Shown here piece after piece: positions 17,079-26,699 of a stretch of DNA of 64,000 nucleotides. The notes beneath the pieces were generated by a model. That model saw only the letters and a program-made list of their open reading frames with translations, had not been told where the DNA came from and searched no databases. The stretch's first letter is position 1; each line of letters opens with the position of its first letter. The position numbers and the translations under genes were made by a program. This DNA is from Acidobacteriaceae bacterium TAA 166 (GTDB taxonomy: Bacteria; Acidobacteriota; Terriglobia; Terriglobales; Acidobacteriaceae): assembly GCA_000421065.1 (NCBI GenBank), contig ATWD01000001.1, positions 1,666,001 through 1,730,000 on the forward strand, written 5' to 3'.

Positions 17079-20000
17079 GTGAAACGCCTTAGCCTCTGTC
17101 TGCTGTTGCTGACCATTTGCGTCTCAAAATTGGGTCTGGCTCAATCCACTAATGCGACGATCAGTGGCATCGTCGTAGATCCGTCCAACAAAGTCATCCC
17201 TGACTCAGAAGTTGAGATCGTCAACGAAGCCACAGGTGTTCATTATCCAAACAAAACAAATGCATCCGGAATCTATACGGTTTCGGTTCTGCCCCCGGGG
17301 CAATACAGCGTGCAGGTATCGAAGATTGGCTTCAAGACCATTATCAAGCCTGACATCGTTCTCAATGTTCAAAGCGCGGTTGCGTTGAACTTCACACTGC
17401 CGATTGGCGCGACCTCGGAAAGCATCACCGTCGAGGCCGGCTCATCTCTTCTCAATACTAGCGACGCCTCTGTCAGCACTACTGTTCGGCAAGATCTCGT
17501 GAAGAATTTACCACTCAACGGACGTAGCTTTCAGGATTTGATCTCCCTGACACCTGGTGTTGTGACGCAAAGCCCACAGGCTGGATCCGGCCTCGCCTAC
17601 AATGGGGACTTTTCTGTAAATGGCCAAAGGACTGAATCCAACAACTACACAGTAGACGGAGTAACTGGAAATATCGCTGCTGGAAATGGTTATGGACAAC
17701 CCCAAAATGGAACCGGGGGTTCACTTGGTGGTTCAACTGCACTGGGCACAACTCAAAGCCTCATCTCGGTCGACGCGCTTCAGGAATTTCGTGTGCAGAG
17801 CTCCACTTATTCAGCGGAATACGGGCGCTCGCCGGGAGGGCAGTTCTCGTTAGTTACCCGTTCTGGCACCAACGAGTTGCACGGTAGCGCATTTGATTAC
17901 CTTCGCAACAACTTCTTCGACGCGAATGACTGGTTCAATGACCACTATGGCAAACCGACGCAGGCTCTCCGTCAAAATGATTTTGGCGGAACGTTAGGCG
18001 GTCCCTTTCGGGTCCCACGGCTCTATGACGGGAGGAATCGCACGTTCTTTTTCGTCGGATATGAAGGCTTACGCCTAATTCAACCCACCGCCGCGACGAT
18101 TCAATATGTTCCCGACTTGTTTATGCGACAGAAGGCAGCACCTGCGATTCGGCCGATCCTCAATGCATATCCGATTCCGAATGGGATCGACTATGGATCT
18201 GCAAACGGTCCGAGTCTTGCTCAATTCATCGCGCCTTTCTCGCTTCCGAGCAGCATCGATTCGACCAGCGTCCGGATCGATCACAATTTTGCGCAAAAAC
18301 TGTCAATGTTCTTCCGTTATGGAGATACGCCGAGTATGACAACTTCTCGTCCAGACTTTGCGCGTCTGGAGACCCACATTGCCACTCACACTTTCACCGT
18401 GGGCATTATGAACCAGCTTTCCGCAGCCTACACCAATGATTTCCGGCTTGGATATGACCGAGTGAATGCCACTAATGTCGGAGCAGTTGATGCTTTTGGA
18501 GGCGCAACCCCAATCGACCTCGCTGCGGCTATGGGCGCAGGCGGTTTAGCCGCAGCATATCCAGTGATGTACTTCTCTATACCAGGAATTGGAACATCGG
18601 ATTTCGCTGCTCCCAACTCTAGCAACCTCGGACGGCAGTGGAATCTAGTCGATACGTTCAGCGCATCGCTGGGTCATCATCAAGTCAAAGTCGGCGTGGA
18701 CTACAGACGAATTAAGTCTCCGCTCCGAGCCTCGACGCCTGAGATGTTTACTCTTTTCTCTAGTGCCGCGTCGATATTCAACAACGCTCCTGACTCGCCG
18801 GAGATCATCCAATCTCTACATTCCACGCCGATCTTCAACGGGACCGCGGCATTTGTGCAAGACGAGTGGCGCGTATCATCTCGCCTTGGAATCTCCATGG
18901 GTCTCCGTTGGGAACTTAATCCACCTCCAACGGAAGCACAAGGTAACGATGCGTACACATTGCTCGGAGACCTTGGGAGGCCGAGCTCATTGTCCCTTGC
19001 ACCACGGGGCACCTCTCTCTGGAAGACGTATTGGTACAATTTCGCTCCACGTCTGGGAGTAGCATGGACTGCTCATGATCAACCTGGGCGGGAAACCGTG
19101 TTTCGAACAGGTGGAGGCGTCTTCTATGACAACCTTAACCAGATCGCTGCGCTAGGATATCAGGGGCTGGGTTTCACCGCTTACAAAATCTTCTCTGGTG
19201 CTTCTCTCCCATATACTCCGGAGCAGCTAGATCTACCGGTATTGGCATCGCCACCCTACACGACCGCATCTGTCTACGGATTCCCATCACATGTACAGCT
19301 GCCATACACATTGGAATGGAACACAAGTCTTCAGCAGGCGCTCGGCAAGGCACAGACCTTCACTGTGTCTTATGTAGGAGCGAACGGTCGGCGGCTTACC
19401 GGGAAACAGCAACTCTCACTGAGCAAGCTCAATCCGCAGTTCGGGACAGTCATCTATTTCCCCGGAAGAGTCACATCAAACTATCAGGCACTTCAGGTGC
19501 AATTTCAGCGGTCTGTTTCCCACGGAGTACAGGCACTGGTTTCATATACGTGGTCCCACTCCTTGGATGTAGGCTCGACCGGAACCGCCATTCCACTTAC
19601 GCGTGGTAATTCAGACTTTGACGTTAGAAACAACGTTCAAGGGGGCCTCAGTTGGGATTTGCCAGACCTCGCTTCTAACCCGATCGCGAAGGCTATCTTT
19701 GGAAATTGGGGATTCGACTCTCGGCTGATCGCGAGAAGTGCCTTCCCAATCCCACTAACAGGGTCATCGTACACGGATCCGGGCACCGGAAGCCTCGCAT
19801 ATACGGGACTGAACCTCGTTGCCAATCAACCGATTTATCTCTACGGTCCTCAATATCCTGGCGGCAAAGCTATAAACAGCGCTGCGCTGAACCTACCCTC
19901 CGTGGGCGTCGTAGGCAACGCTCCGCGAAATTTCGCCCGGGGCTTCGGAGCCACCCAGATCAACCTAGCTGCGAGGCGTGAATTCCACTTACGTGATGCG

Positions 20001-20195
20001 GTAGCGCTTCAGTTTCGCGCGGAGGCGTTCAATGCCCTAAATCATCCGAACTTCGGGTATGTGGATCCGACATATGGAGATGCAACATTTGGACAGGCGA
20101 CTCAGATGCTCAATCAAAGTTTAGGGACAGTCGCCTCTCAATATCAGCAAGGCGGTCCGCGCTCCATGCAGTTTGCTCTCAAACTGCTCTTCTAA
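17079..20195 (+). CDS. TonB-dependent receptor, Oar-like
   Basis: Protein of 1038 residues from a GTG with AGGAG seven bases upstream. A signal peptide (KRLSLCLLLLTICVSKLGLAQ) leads to a carboxypeptidase-regulatory-like domain (ATISGIVVDPSNKVIPDSEV), a plug with LPLNGRSFQDLISLTPGVV, and a 22-strand-type barrel ending in an aromatic residue (FALKLLF). Oar-like receptors with this layout are a hallmark of Acidobacteria. Its place between the sigma/anti-sigma pair and a lasso isopeptidase suggests it imports the peptide made by the locus, or a related one, across the outer membrane. Confidence 0.92.
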   Translation: MKRLSLCLLLLTICVSKLGLAQSTNATISGIVVDPSNKVIPDSEVEIVNEATGVHYPNKTNASGIYTVSVLPPGQYSVQVSKIGFKTIIKPDIVLNVQSAVALNFTLPIGATSESITVEAGSSLLNTSDASVSTTVRQDLVKNLPLNGRSFQDLISLTPGVVTQSPQAGSGLAYNGDFSVNGQRTESNNYTVDGVTGNIAAGNGYGQPQNGTGGSLGGSTALGTTQSLISVDALQEFRVQSSTYSAEYGRSPGGQFSLVTRSGTNELHGSAFDYLRNNFFDANDWFNDHYGKPTQALRQNDFGGTLGGPFRVPRLYDGRNRTFFFVGYEGLRLIQPTAATIQYVPDLFMRQKAAPAIRPILNAYPIPNGIDYGSANGPSLAQFIAPFSLPSSIDSTSVRIDHNFAQKLSMFFRYGDTPSMTTSRPDFARLETHIATHTFTVGIMNQLSAAYTNDFRLGYDRVNATNVGAVDAFGGATPIDLAAAMGAGGLAAAYPVMYFSIPGIGTSDFAAPNSSNLGRQWNLVDTFSASLGHHQVKVGVDYRRIKSPLRASTPEMFTLFSSAASIFNNAPDSPEIIQSLHSTPIFNGTAAFVQDEWRVSSRLGISMGLRWELNPPPTEAQGNDAYTLLGDLGRPSSLSLAPRGTSLWKTYWYNFAPRLGVAWTAHDQPGRETVFRTGGGVFYDNLNQIAALGYQGLGFTAYKIFSGASLPYTPEQLDLPVLASPPYTTASVYGFPSHVQLPYTLEWNTSLQQALGKAQTFTVSYVGANGRRLTGKQQLSLSKLNPQFGTVIYFPGRVTSNYQALQVQFQRSVSHGVQALVSYTWSHSLDVGSTGTAIPLTRGNSDFDVRNNVQGGLSWDLPDLASNPIAKAIFGNWGFDSRLIARSAFPIPLTGSSYTDPGTGSLAYTGLNLVANQPIYLYGPQYPGGKAINSAALNLPSVGVVGNAPRNFARGFGATQINLAARREFHLRDAVALQFRAEAFNALNHPNFGYVDPTYGDATFGQATQMLNQSLGTVASQYQQGGPRSMQFALKLLF

Positions 20196-20270
20196 TAGCT
20201 TCGCCGTGCCACCTCCAACGGAAAATGAGTTGTCATCGGTCTATCCACAACTTTGGGGAGTCGATTGAAC

Positions 20271-22637
20271 GTGAAATTGTGCATCTGTTATACGGCACTG
20301 GCAGTTCTAAGCATAGCCTTCCTCAATGCCCAGCCACCAAACAACGTCTTTAGCGTGAAGGATGATATTGAAATGGTTCGATTCAATGATCCTTCAGAAT
20401 CAGGTAAGAACGCAGCGGCGAAGTTCTCTCCTAATGGGAGATATTTTGTGGTGGTGACTTCGAGGGGACTCATCAAATCCGACGAAACTGAATCCAGTTT
20501 GTCCATCTTTAGCGCTAACGAGACCAGGGCCTTTCTAGCCTCCCCGAAGTTATTTACGGTGCCGCGACCGCGTTTCATCATTAAGATGAAAGCAGTCTTG
20601 TCCCATGCGCAAGACGATGTATATGGTTCCGTGATCACGGAACTGCGTTGGTCTCCAGATTCTCGGAAGCTGTACTTCATTGCAGAGACGCACCGCCGCG
20701 ACCTGCGATTATATGAGATTGACCTTAAGTATGGGAGAGCGGTTCCCCTTACGCCGGAGGGGTACAGCGTCGCGCGATTTGATTTCTCTACTGAGGCCAT
20801 CGTCTATAGCGCTTGGAGAACGAGAGAAGATGATGCCACTCCTGAAGACATGAAGAATCACGAAATCAATGCCGATGCTCGTGACGTGACAGGAGAATCG
20901 CTTCGACACATATTGTTTCCAAACAGTCAACCACATCCGACAAAACGTAACTTATGGATCGTTAGACGGGGAAATAGTAGTTCTGCAACAAAGCCGATTC
21001 CTATGCTTCCTGAACGAGACATAAGCTGGTTGCCAGAAGCCTTTGCACTTTCCCCGAAAGCAGACATGCTCGTTCATCTACAACCAATTACGAAAGTGTC
21101 GGAGGGGTGGAGGCTCTATGAGCCCGCGAAGGGATTTGAGCACATGCGAGTCGACAGCCAGAATGCCGATATTACAGCGCCTGACAATCTCTGGAGATTG
21201 AAGGAGTATGCTCTGGTCAATCTCGCTAATGGCACCAGCAGACCTTTAATAGGGGCGCCTCAGGCATTCGCGTTGGCTTACGGAGCAAATAGTAGTGCCG
21301 TCTGGTCGTCTGATGAGCGCCACCTGCTCTTAACTGATACCTTTCTGCCTCTCAACAATATTAATGAACCTGAGCGAACGAAGCGTCTTGAGCCATGTGC
21401 GGTCGCGGCAATTGAAGTTCTCACTCTTGAGGCACACTGCGTCGTGTTCAGAGTCGAAGTGAACCGAGGTGAAACCGGCAATCCTCTGATCGGCAAGCCT
21501 TCATTCGGCAAGACCGACGCTGAAGTTCTGCTAATAGTTAGATCGCCAAACGCAACCGCAGAGCAAAGGAGATATCTTTTCAATAAGGGCGCATGGCGCT
21601 TAGCTTCCACGACCGCCTTGATTGAGCACAGTGCGCAACTCGGTTCGGACGAAGACGCAGCAAGCCAACCCCTGACAGTCGCCATCAGGCAATCTCTAAA
21701 TCAGCCACCGACTCTATGGGCCACCAATAATCGAACGGGACGAAGTGAGATGATATGGAATCCAAATCCACAGTTGGCCAATCTTCAGTTCGGAGAGGCG
21801 TCGATTTATCGCTGGAAAGACCGAACTGGACGTGAGTGGAATGGAGGGTTGGTCAAGCCGGTGGACTATGCTCCAGGTCAGAGATACCCTCTCGTCATTC
21901 AAATTTATAATTTCGACGGGAGTCAGTTTCTGACTGATGGAATGATGCCAACTGCATTCGCAGCTCGAGCCCTCGCAAGTGCCGGAATTGCGGTTTTACA
22001 GATCCAGAGGAGAATGCCTCATTCGTTCAATGAAGAAGAGGCACAAACTCATATTGAAGCATTCAGAAGCGCCATAGAGAATCTTGCCGAAGCCGGGCTA
22101 ATCGATCCAGAGAAGGTCGGGCTCGTAGGCTTTAGTGCCTCTGCTTGGTATGTCGAGAACGCGATCGCCCGGGAGCCGAAGCGCTTCACTGCAGCGACCA
22201 TAGCTGAAGGCATTGACATCAGCTACATGCAGTATCGACTATTGGGAGTCTCTGATCCTCCTCTCGCGGAAGAATTTGAGAAAATTATTGGCACCAAACC
22301 TGTGGGCGACGGTCTTGCCCAGTGGTATAGGCTGGCTCCCGGATTCAATCTGGATAGAGTCATTGCGCCTCTTCGGATTGAGGCGATGGAGCCAACTTCA
22401 GTGCTTGGCGAATGGGAACTCTACTCGTCTCTCAGAGCACAGGGCAAGCCTGTCGATCTGATCTACTTTCCTGAAGGACAACATGTGCATCAAAGGCCAC
22501 TTGAACGTTTTGCATCCCAACAAGGGAGTGTCGACTGGTTTCGATTCTGGCTCCAAGGATATGAAGATCCAGATCCCTCGAAACGTGCTCAATATACGAT
22601 GTGGGAAAGAATGCGGAATGGTCATCGGTTATATTGA
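20271..22637 (+). CDS. S9-family serine peptidase, Atx/lasso-peptide isopeptidase type
   Basis: Protein of 788 residues from the GTG at 20271 (an in-frame TTG at 20265, nearer the GGGGAG, is the alternative). Signal peptide, N-terminal beta-propeller (about 30-500), then an alpha/beta hydrolase domain. The nucleophile motif is GFSASAWYVENAI (Ser622) and the catalytic histidine lies in EGQHVHQRPLERFASQQG (His738), followed by the family tail VDWFRFWLQGYEDPDP. That tail is shared with lasso isopeptidases such as AtxE, which linearise the imported lasso by cutting the isopeptide bond. Next to a TonB receptor and a lasso operon, this is the expected role. Confidence 0.88.
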   Translation: MKLCICYTALAVLSIAFLNAQPPNNVFSVKDDIEMVRFNDPSESGKNAAAKFSPNGRYFVVVTSRGLIKSDETESSLSIFSANETRAFLASPKLFTVPRPRFIIKMKAVLSHAQDDVYGSVITELRWSPDSRKLYFIAETHRRDLRLYEIDLKYGRAVPLTPEGYSVARFDFSTEAIVYSAWRTREDDATPEDMKNHEINADARDVTGESLRHILFPNSQPHPTKRNLWIVRRGNSSSATKPIPMLPERDISWLPEAFALSPKADMLVHLQPITKVSEGWRLYEPAKGFEHMRVDSQNADITAPDNLWRLKEYALVNLANGTSRPLIGAPQAFALAYGANSSAVWSSDERHLLLTDTFLPLNNINEPERTKRLEPCAVAAIEVLTLEAHCVVFRVEVNRGETGNPLIGKPSFGKTDAEVLLIVRSPNATAEQRRYLFNKGAWRLASTTALIEHSAQLGSDEDAASQPLTVAIRQSLNQPPTLWATNNRTGRSEMIWNPNPQLANLQFGEASIYRWKDRTGREWNGGLVKPVDYAPGQRYPLVIQIYNFDGSQFLTDGMMPTAFAARALASAGIAVLQIQRRMPHSFNEEEAQTHIEAFRSAIENLAEAGLIDPEKVGLVGFSASAWYVENAIAREPKRFTAATIAEGIDISYMQYRLLGVSDPPLAEEFEKIIGTKPVGDGLAQWYRLAPGFNLDRVIAPLRIEAMEPTSVLGEWELYSSLRAQGKPVDLIYFPEGQHVHQRPLERFASQQGSVDWFRFWLQGYEDPDPSKRAQYTMWERMRNGHRLY

Positions 22638-22647
22638 TTTCAAGCAG

Positions 22648-22686
22648 ATGCAGATGGTTACCAATATCGCCGGTAACCATCTGCAT
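22648..22686. terminator. Perfect 15-bp hairpin between convergent genes
   Basis: ATGCAGATGGTTACC (22648-22662) is mirrored exactly by GGTAACCATCTGCAT (22672-22686) with a 9-base loop. It lies between the 3' ends of the isopeptidase gene and the precursor gene, so it can serve both strands as a terminator. There is no T tract on either side, which weakens this reading and allows an mRNA-end protection role. Confidence 0.6.
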
Positions 22687-22711
22687 TTACGGAGCTAGAA
22701 CAGCACTCGAA

Positions 22712-22846
22712 CTACTCGTCAGATTTGTACCCCGCTGAGACAGTCGGTTGTCCGCTTGCATCAGCGGGTGTGTCACCTTTGATAAGGCCCTGAATGGCGG
22801 AGTCAGCCTTCACGACTTTCTTGATTTGCGGTTGAATGTATTTCAT
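22712..22846 (-). CDS. Lasso-like RiPP precursor peptide (44 aa)
   Basis: Short gene with GAAGGTG about nine bases before its ATG. The leader begins MKYIQPQIKK, containing the YxxPx(L/I) motif that lasso leader peptides use to bind the B1 (PqqD-like) protein. The remainder is AIQGLIKGDTPADAS then GQPTVSAGYKSDE. No placement after a Thr at -2 gives a Gly/Ala/Ser start with Asp/Glu at position 7, 8 or 9 and a tail: T26 gives no acid, and T35 gives an 8-residue core with D7/E8 and no tail. Ala17 to Asp25 gives a 9-ring without the Thr. It is the last gene of the maturation operon. The precursor role is firm; the core is not. Confidence 0.8.
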   Translation of the reverse strand: MKYIQPQIKKVVKADSAIQGLIKGDTPADASGQPTVSAGYKSDE

Positions 22847-22886
22847 TGGGTTACACCTTCGGGTTGGAATTTCCGTGTAATCCAGA

Positions 22887-24830
22887 TCAGCTTGCAACCT
22901 GAACTGCGCGGATCTTGTCAGCCTCCGTCTTCGGGGGCAAAAACTGATTCTGCTGGCAACGCTGAAAACCAATACCGTTTTTTGTAAGACGTTCTTTGAT
23001 CCATAACTCGTATGCAATGGCTCTTGCGATCATTTGCCACCATCGCCCACTCCCGCCAGTGGTCGTGAGATCTAGAGCGGCTTGTAGCTTTCGGTGATCG
23101 ACGAAGCCCTCGTCGCAGATGAAGGCGTCCGCAAAGAGGCGATCTATCGTTTCACGCGAGTTATCGATCGCCGCCAGCGGACTTTGGATCACATACCCTT
23201 TGCGGCGTCGCTCCAGAACCTTATCTGGAACGATATCCTTAAGAGCACGCCTCATAAGAGAACGCCGTCGACCAGGTCGCACTAGCTGTTCGCTAGGCAC
23301 ACTGAAGAGATACTCGACCAGATCTCGGTCAAGATATGGATACCGGTACTCTGGACGCGAAAGGATTCCTGGGCGGATATGTGGCAATGTCTCCATCACC
23401 GACCACCACGCAATTCCATTACTAATTGAAGTTGGTGTAAGCCCCTTAAGATTATCCGCGATAGAATTCCGAATTGCAGTTCTCGCACATGCTTCCCTAA
23501 GGGAAGGTGCTATCCAGGGTGGCAGCGAGTTGCATTGTGCCTGTGGCGAACAATAGAGGTCGTATGCGTACTTGGCAGTATCAAAAAGCAGGTAATGAAA
23601 TGGCGTCCGATCAATAAAGCACCACTTGCAAGTTTGTTTCAGGAGCATTGGAATGTTTCCCGCAAGAAGATAGTCCGCCAATTCTGGCCGAGAACTTGGC
23701 ACTCCGCCGAGTACTTCATCTCCTCCAATGCCAGAGAGAATGCTGTGATAGGCATCCGTGCCAATAGCAGCTTGTATCTTACGTTCTTGCTCGAAGGTTG
23801 AGCTATCAGCTCCGGGGAACAAATAGATCCCATTCGAAGAATCATGGGGCTCGAAGGTTTGATCCAGAAAGGAAACTGAAACATGAGCGCCGCATTTGCC
23901 TCGTTTCGTTTCTACCGCCGCAAAATAGGGTCTTTCATCAGAACTAGACTCTGAGTCATCGTAGAAGGAGATAGTGTCAATCAGTTCTGCCGATTCATTC
24001 TGCAGCTTGCGGTTGCGATCTGACATGCAGACTATCGAAGTAGAATCCATTCCGCCGCTGAGTTGGGCAACGCTCGGGAAATCCGGAGTATCTCTCCGCT
24101 CGACGGCCTTTCCAAGAACGGCGGTAAGATGTTCCTCATACTCGTGATCGGAGTTATAACGGATCTGTGCGCTACGCATCCATTGCCAATGGGAGCAAGA
24201 CGACAATTGGTCCTCCCGGGCGACAACGTAGTGTGCAGGCAGGACAGCTCGCATGCTTTTGTATGGAGTTAGATCTCGAATTGGCTGGCCACCGAGATAG
24301 CAGGCAGCATAGTCCTCATCGACTTCAATACTTCTAGGATCAGCAAAGAAGCTGTCGAGAAAAGTAGACCACAATAGAGTGCCGTTTCTGCTCTCGTAGT
24401 AAAGTGTTCTGGTCCCGGCATGATCTCGTGCAAGGTAGAGTACTTGCTCCCTCATAGACCAGAGGGCTAGCGCCCAGTCTCCAATGAAACGCCCGAAACA
24501 AGCGGTTCCCCACCTTAAGTATGCTGCCAATATGATTTCTGAATCAGGTGTATTCTCTTTGTCCAGGTTGAGGTCTTGACACAAGTCTCGGTAGTTATCG
24601 AGACGTCCATCGATTGCCAACAAATTACCGCGGGCATCGCTGATAGGGCCACGCTCTAACTTGGACCGCGAATGAGCATGGAGGGGCTGGAACCCCATTC
24701 CCACCCGGGCCGCTATGGCGATCACGGTACCCTCGGAGATATAACGCCCGGTTGCCCGGGAGAGGCGGATCAACTCCTGTTCAGAGACCAACGCACCTTG
24801 AGGCTTACGAATTCCAAAGATGATGCTCAT
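22887..24830 (-). CDS. Asparagine-synthetase-like lasso macrolactam synthetase (C protein)
   Basis: Protein of 647 residues starting MSIIFGIRKPQGALV. The N-terminal glutaminase-like domain (1-200) lacks the catalytic Cys2 of true asparagine synthetase, as in lasso C proteins. The ATP-pyrophosphatase loop is SGGMDSTSIVC (about 248-258). In lasso pathways this enzyme adenylates an Asp/Glu side chain of the core so that the new N-terminus attacks it. It sits 13 bases after B2 and 40 bases before the precursor. Base composition in this operon is visibly less GC-rich than in the flanking genes, which hints at transfer. Confidence 0.92.
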   Translation of the reverse strand: MSIIFGIRKPQGALVSEQELIRLSRATGRYISEGTVIAIAARVGMGFQPLHAHSRSKLERGPISDARGNLLAIDGRLDNYRDLCQDLNLDKENTPDSEIILAAYLRWGTACFGRFIGDWALALWSMREQVLYLARDHAGTRTLYYESRNGTLLWSTFLDSFFADPRSIEVDEDYAACYLGGQPIRDLTPYKSMRAVLPAHYVVAREDQLSSCSHWQWMRSAQIRYNSDHEYEEHLTAVLGKAVERRDTPDFPSVAQLSGGMDSTSIVCMSDRNRKLQNESAELIDTISFYDDSESSSDERPYFAAVETKRGKCGAHVSVSFLDQTFEPHDSSNGIYLFPGADSSTFEQERKIQAAIGTDAYHSILSGIGGDEVLGGVPSSRPELADYLLAGNIPMLLKQTCKWCFIDRTPFHYLLFDTAKYAYDLYCSPQAQCNSLPPWIAPSLREACARTAIRNSIADNLKGLTPTSISNGIAWWSVMETLPHIRPGILSRPEYRYPYLDRDLVEYLFSVPSEQLVRPGRRRSLMRRALKDIVPDKVLERRRKGYVIQSPLAAIDNSRETIDRLFADAFICDEGFVDHRKLQAALDLTTTGGSGRWWQMIARAIAYELWIKERLTKNGIGFQRCQQNQFLPPKTEADKIRAVQVAS

Positions 24831-24843
24831 CGTTTGTTCCTTG

Positions 24844-25308
24844 TCAGCAGACTTCTAGAATCTGGTAGATCTCACGCATATACGGTTTGTCATTGATGAC
24901 CGCATCGCCAATTTCAACCCATGCATGAAATTCTGGCGGCAGGATTTGTGCCCCAATCACCATCTCGGCACAAGCCCCATGTCTGCGCAGCAGAACCGCC
25001 GTTGCTGCTGATCGTTGCAGGCATAAGACCCGCTTGAAATAGAAGACGCAAGCCAGGTCCATTGCATGGGAGAGCTCCTCATGTGAAAGTACCGCGCCGG
25101 ACGTTGCTTGAGACACGGGTTGATTTCGCACAATCATACGGAGAGCAGCAGAGCTGCGAAATTTCATGATGTAGTCGAAAAAGACGAGCAGCCACCAACA
25201 CTCGATTGTTGCCTTATAACGCTGGAGACCGGCAATGCAAGCATTCCTGCGTGTGCGGCCGGAGAAAAATAGGGGTCGGTCTGACGGGAGTGAGTATTTT
25301 AGTCGCAC
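24844..25308 (-). CDS. Lasso peptide B2 leader peptidase (transglutaminase-like)
   Basis: Protein of 154 residues when started at the GTG at 25308, which has GGAGG four bases upstream and overlaps the kinase stop; the frame is open to 25461 but that part lies inside the kinase gene. It begins VRLKYSLPSDRPLFF, typical of B2. The cysteine protease residues are Cys96 (CLQRSAATAVLLRRHG) and His128 (EFHAWVEIGDAVINDKPY). B2 cuts off the leader once B1 has delivered it. A hydrophobic helix (CWWLLVFFDYIM) lies near residue 40. Confidence 0.88.
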   Translation of the reverse strand: MRLKYSLPSDRPLFFSGRTRRNACIAGLQRYKATIECWWLLVFFDYIMKFRSSAALRMIVRNQPVSQATSGAVLSHEELSHAMDLACVFYFKRVLCLQRSAATAVLLRRHGACAEMVIGAQILPPEFHAWVEIGDAVINDKPYMREIYQILEVC

Positions 25309-26669
25309 AGAGCCTCCAGGAATTCTGAGGAGCACGCAAATCGGTCCATATAACGTGCGAGACTTCTCGCGAAACTCTGCGCATTTTCCGAGCTTCGCGC
25401 TTTCGAAGAAAACGTCAGGTCCCTGCCGCAAATATAAGAAGCGACGGCGATCGGTGGGCAAAGAGCAAGCGCTCGGTCGATGTGAGATCTGTCAATGATT
25501 TTGCTCCAATGCCCCTTATAGATTTGCCGCAGGTGTGGAAGCCACGTATGCGTGTCATCCACCTCTGAAGCTTGAACGCACAAGTGCTGAAACGTCAGGA
25601 AAGGACAACCGATGCCAGCTTCCGCCCAGTCGGTGAAGAAAACGTTGTGTCCGTCAAAGAGAATGTTGCCCGAATTAATATCGTTATGAAGAAGCGAGTC
25701 TGGAATGCCAATCGCTTCTATCTTTGTACAGGCGCGTTCGATGAGCTGACCGAGCTCTAAAAGGCGACTCGCATCAAGCGGACGTGCCTTTGTGGAGTGC
25801 TGGTTCGCCATTGAGCTGCCGAGATATCGAATTAGGTCCGGGATATGTGCGCGCAGCGTTGGCATCCTCTGTTCAAAGCAGCCGGAAGCGAGTAACTCGC
25901 TGGCATAGCAAGCGCTTGTGATCTGCAAGCCCGCGAGACAATGAGTAGACTCTTCAAACGCGCGAAGCTCGAGGGCCTCATGGAGAGGTCGTCCAGACTC
26001 TTCTGTAACCCAGGCATTCCAATCGGCTCTCGTGGCGACAAGGGGTGGCACGAAGGTTGAACAATATCGTGCTACGGCTTGGGTCACGGCAAATTCGTGC
26101 GTATCGGGTCCGACGGCCTTTAGCCAGTACGCTGGCCCTAAAATCGTGCCAAACCGCACGAGCGCACACGGGCTGCTTGCAAACGAACACAAATCATCTT
26201 TGTCGAACTCAACACGGTGGTCAGTTACACTTCCGCGGATCCACTCCCGAGCTTCATCGATCCATCCAAGCCGTGAAAACGGACTGCGATCTGCGGCGTT
26301 GCCCTCGAGGATATGGCGCACCGTCAGACGTTCGGAGACAGTTAGCTCACTTGCGTTGAAATGGTCGGGAGGGACTGCAACGAATCCATCAGATGCGAAA
26401 TTCCAATCCTGGGTGAAGATCTCGATGATTGCACACCGCGGCAACGTGTTAGATTCGGGCAGGAAGTCAATCACGATCGATCGTATATGCCAATCGGCCA
26501 GGAGTCTTTCTGCTAGCTGTTCTGTGGGGCGGGTCCGTTTGGCGATGGTGATGCGGGGCAGCAGGAGCGAACCTTGTCGCTGCTCGGCGAGCACCATCCG
26601 CGACCCAGGCGGTACCAGAATTACACGGAACTCAGAATGCCCATCGATTTGTTGTTGATAGAAACTCAT
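25299..26669 (-). CDS. APH-fold kinase in the RiPP operon
   Basis: Protein of 456 residues. The C-terminal half is an aminoglycoside-phosphotransferase-type kinase: catalytic loop LLHNDINSGNILFDG (H328, D330, N335) and metal-binding FTDWAEAG (D347). The N-terminal 120 residues form a separate, possibly Nudix-like, domain (RVILVPPGSRMVLAEQ) without an evident Nudix box. Some lasso operons encode HPr-kinase-like or other kinases that phosphorylate a C-terminal serine of the precursor, and Ser42 lies three residues from this precursor's end. A role in self-resistance or precursor modification is inference. Its stop overlaps the B2 start. Confidence 0.8.
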   Translation of the reverse strand: MSFYQQQIDGHSEFRVILVPPGSRMVLAEQRQGSLLLPRITIAKRTRPTEQLAERLLADWHIRSIVIDFLPESNTLPRCAIIEIFTQDWNFASDGFVAVPPDHFNASELTVSERLTVRHILEGNAADRSPFSRLGWIDEAREWIRGSVTDHRVEFDKDDLCSFASSPCALVRFGTILGPAYWLKAVGPDTHEFAVTQAVARYCSTFVPPLVATRADWNAWVTEESGRPLHEALELRAFEESTHCLAGLQITSACYASELLASGCFEQRMPTLRAHIPDLIRYLGSSMANQHSTKARPLDASRLLELGQLIERACTKIEAIGIPDSLLHNDINSGNILFDGHNVFFTDWAEAGIGCPFLTFQHLCVQASEVDDTHTWLPHLRQIYKGHWSKIIDRSHIDRALALCPPIAVASYICGRDLTFSSKARSSENAQSFARSLARYMDRFACSSEFLEALCD

Positions 26670-26699
26670 ATTCCCGCTTTCTATCGGTGAGTGCAGTTT

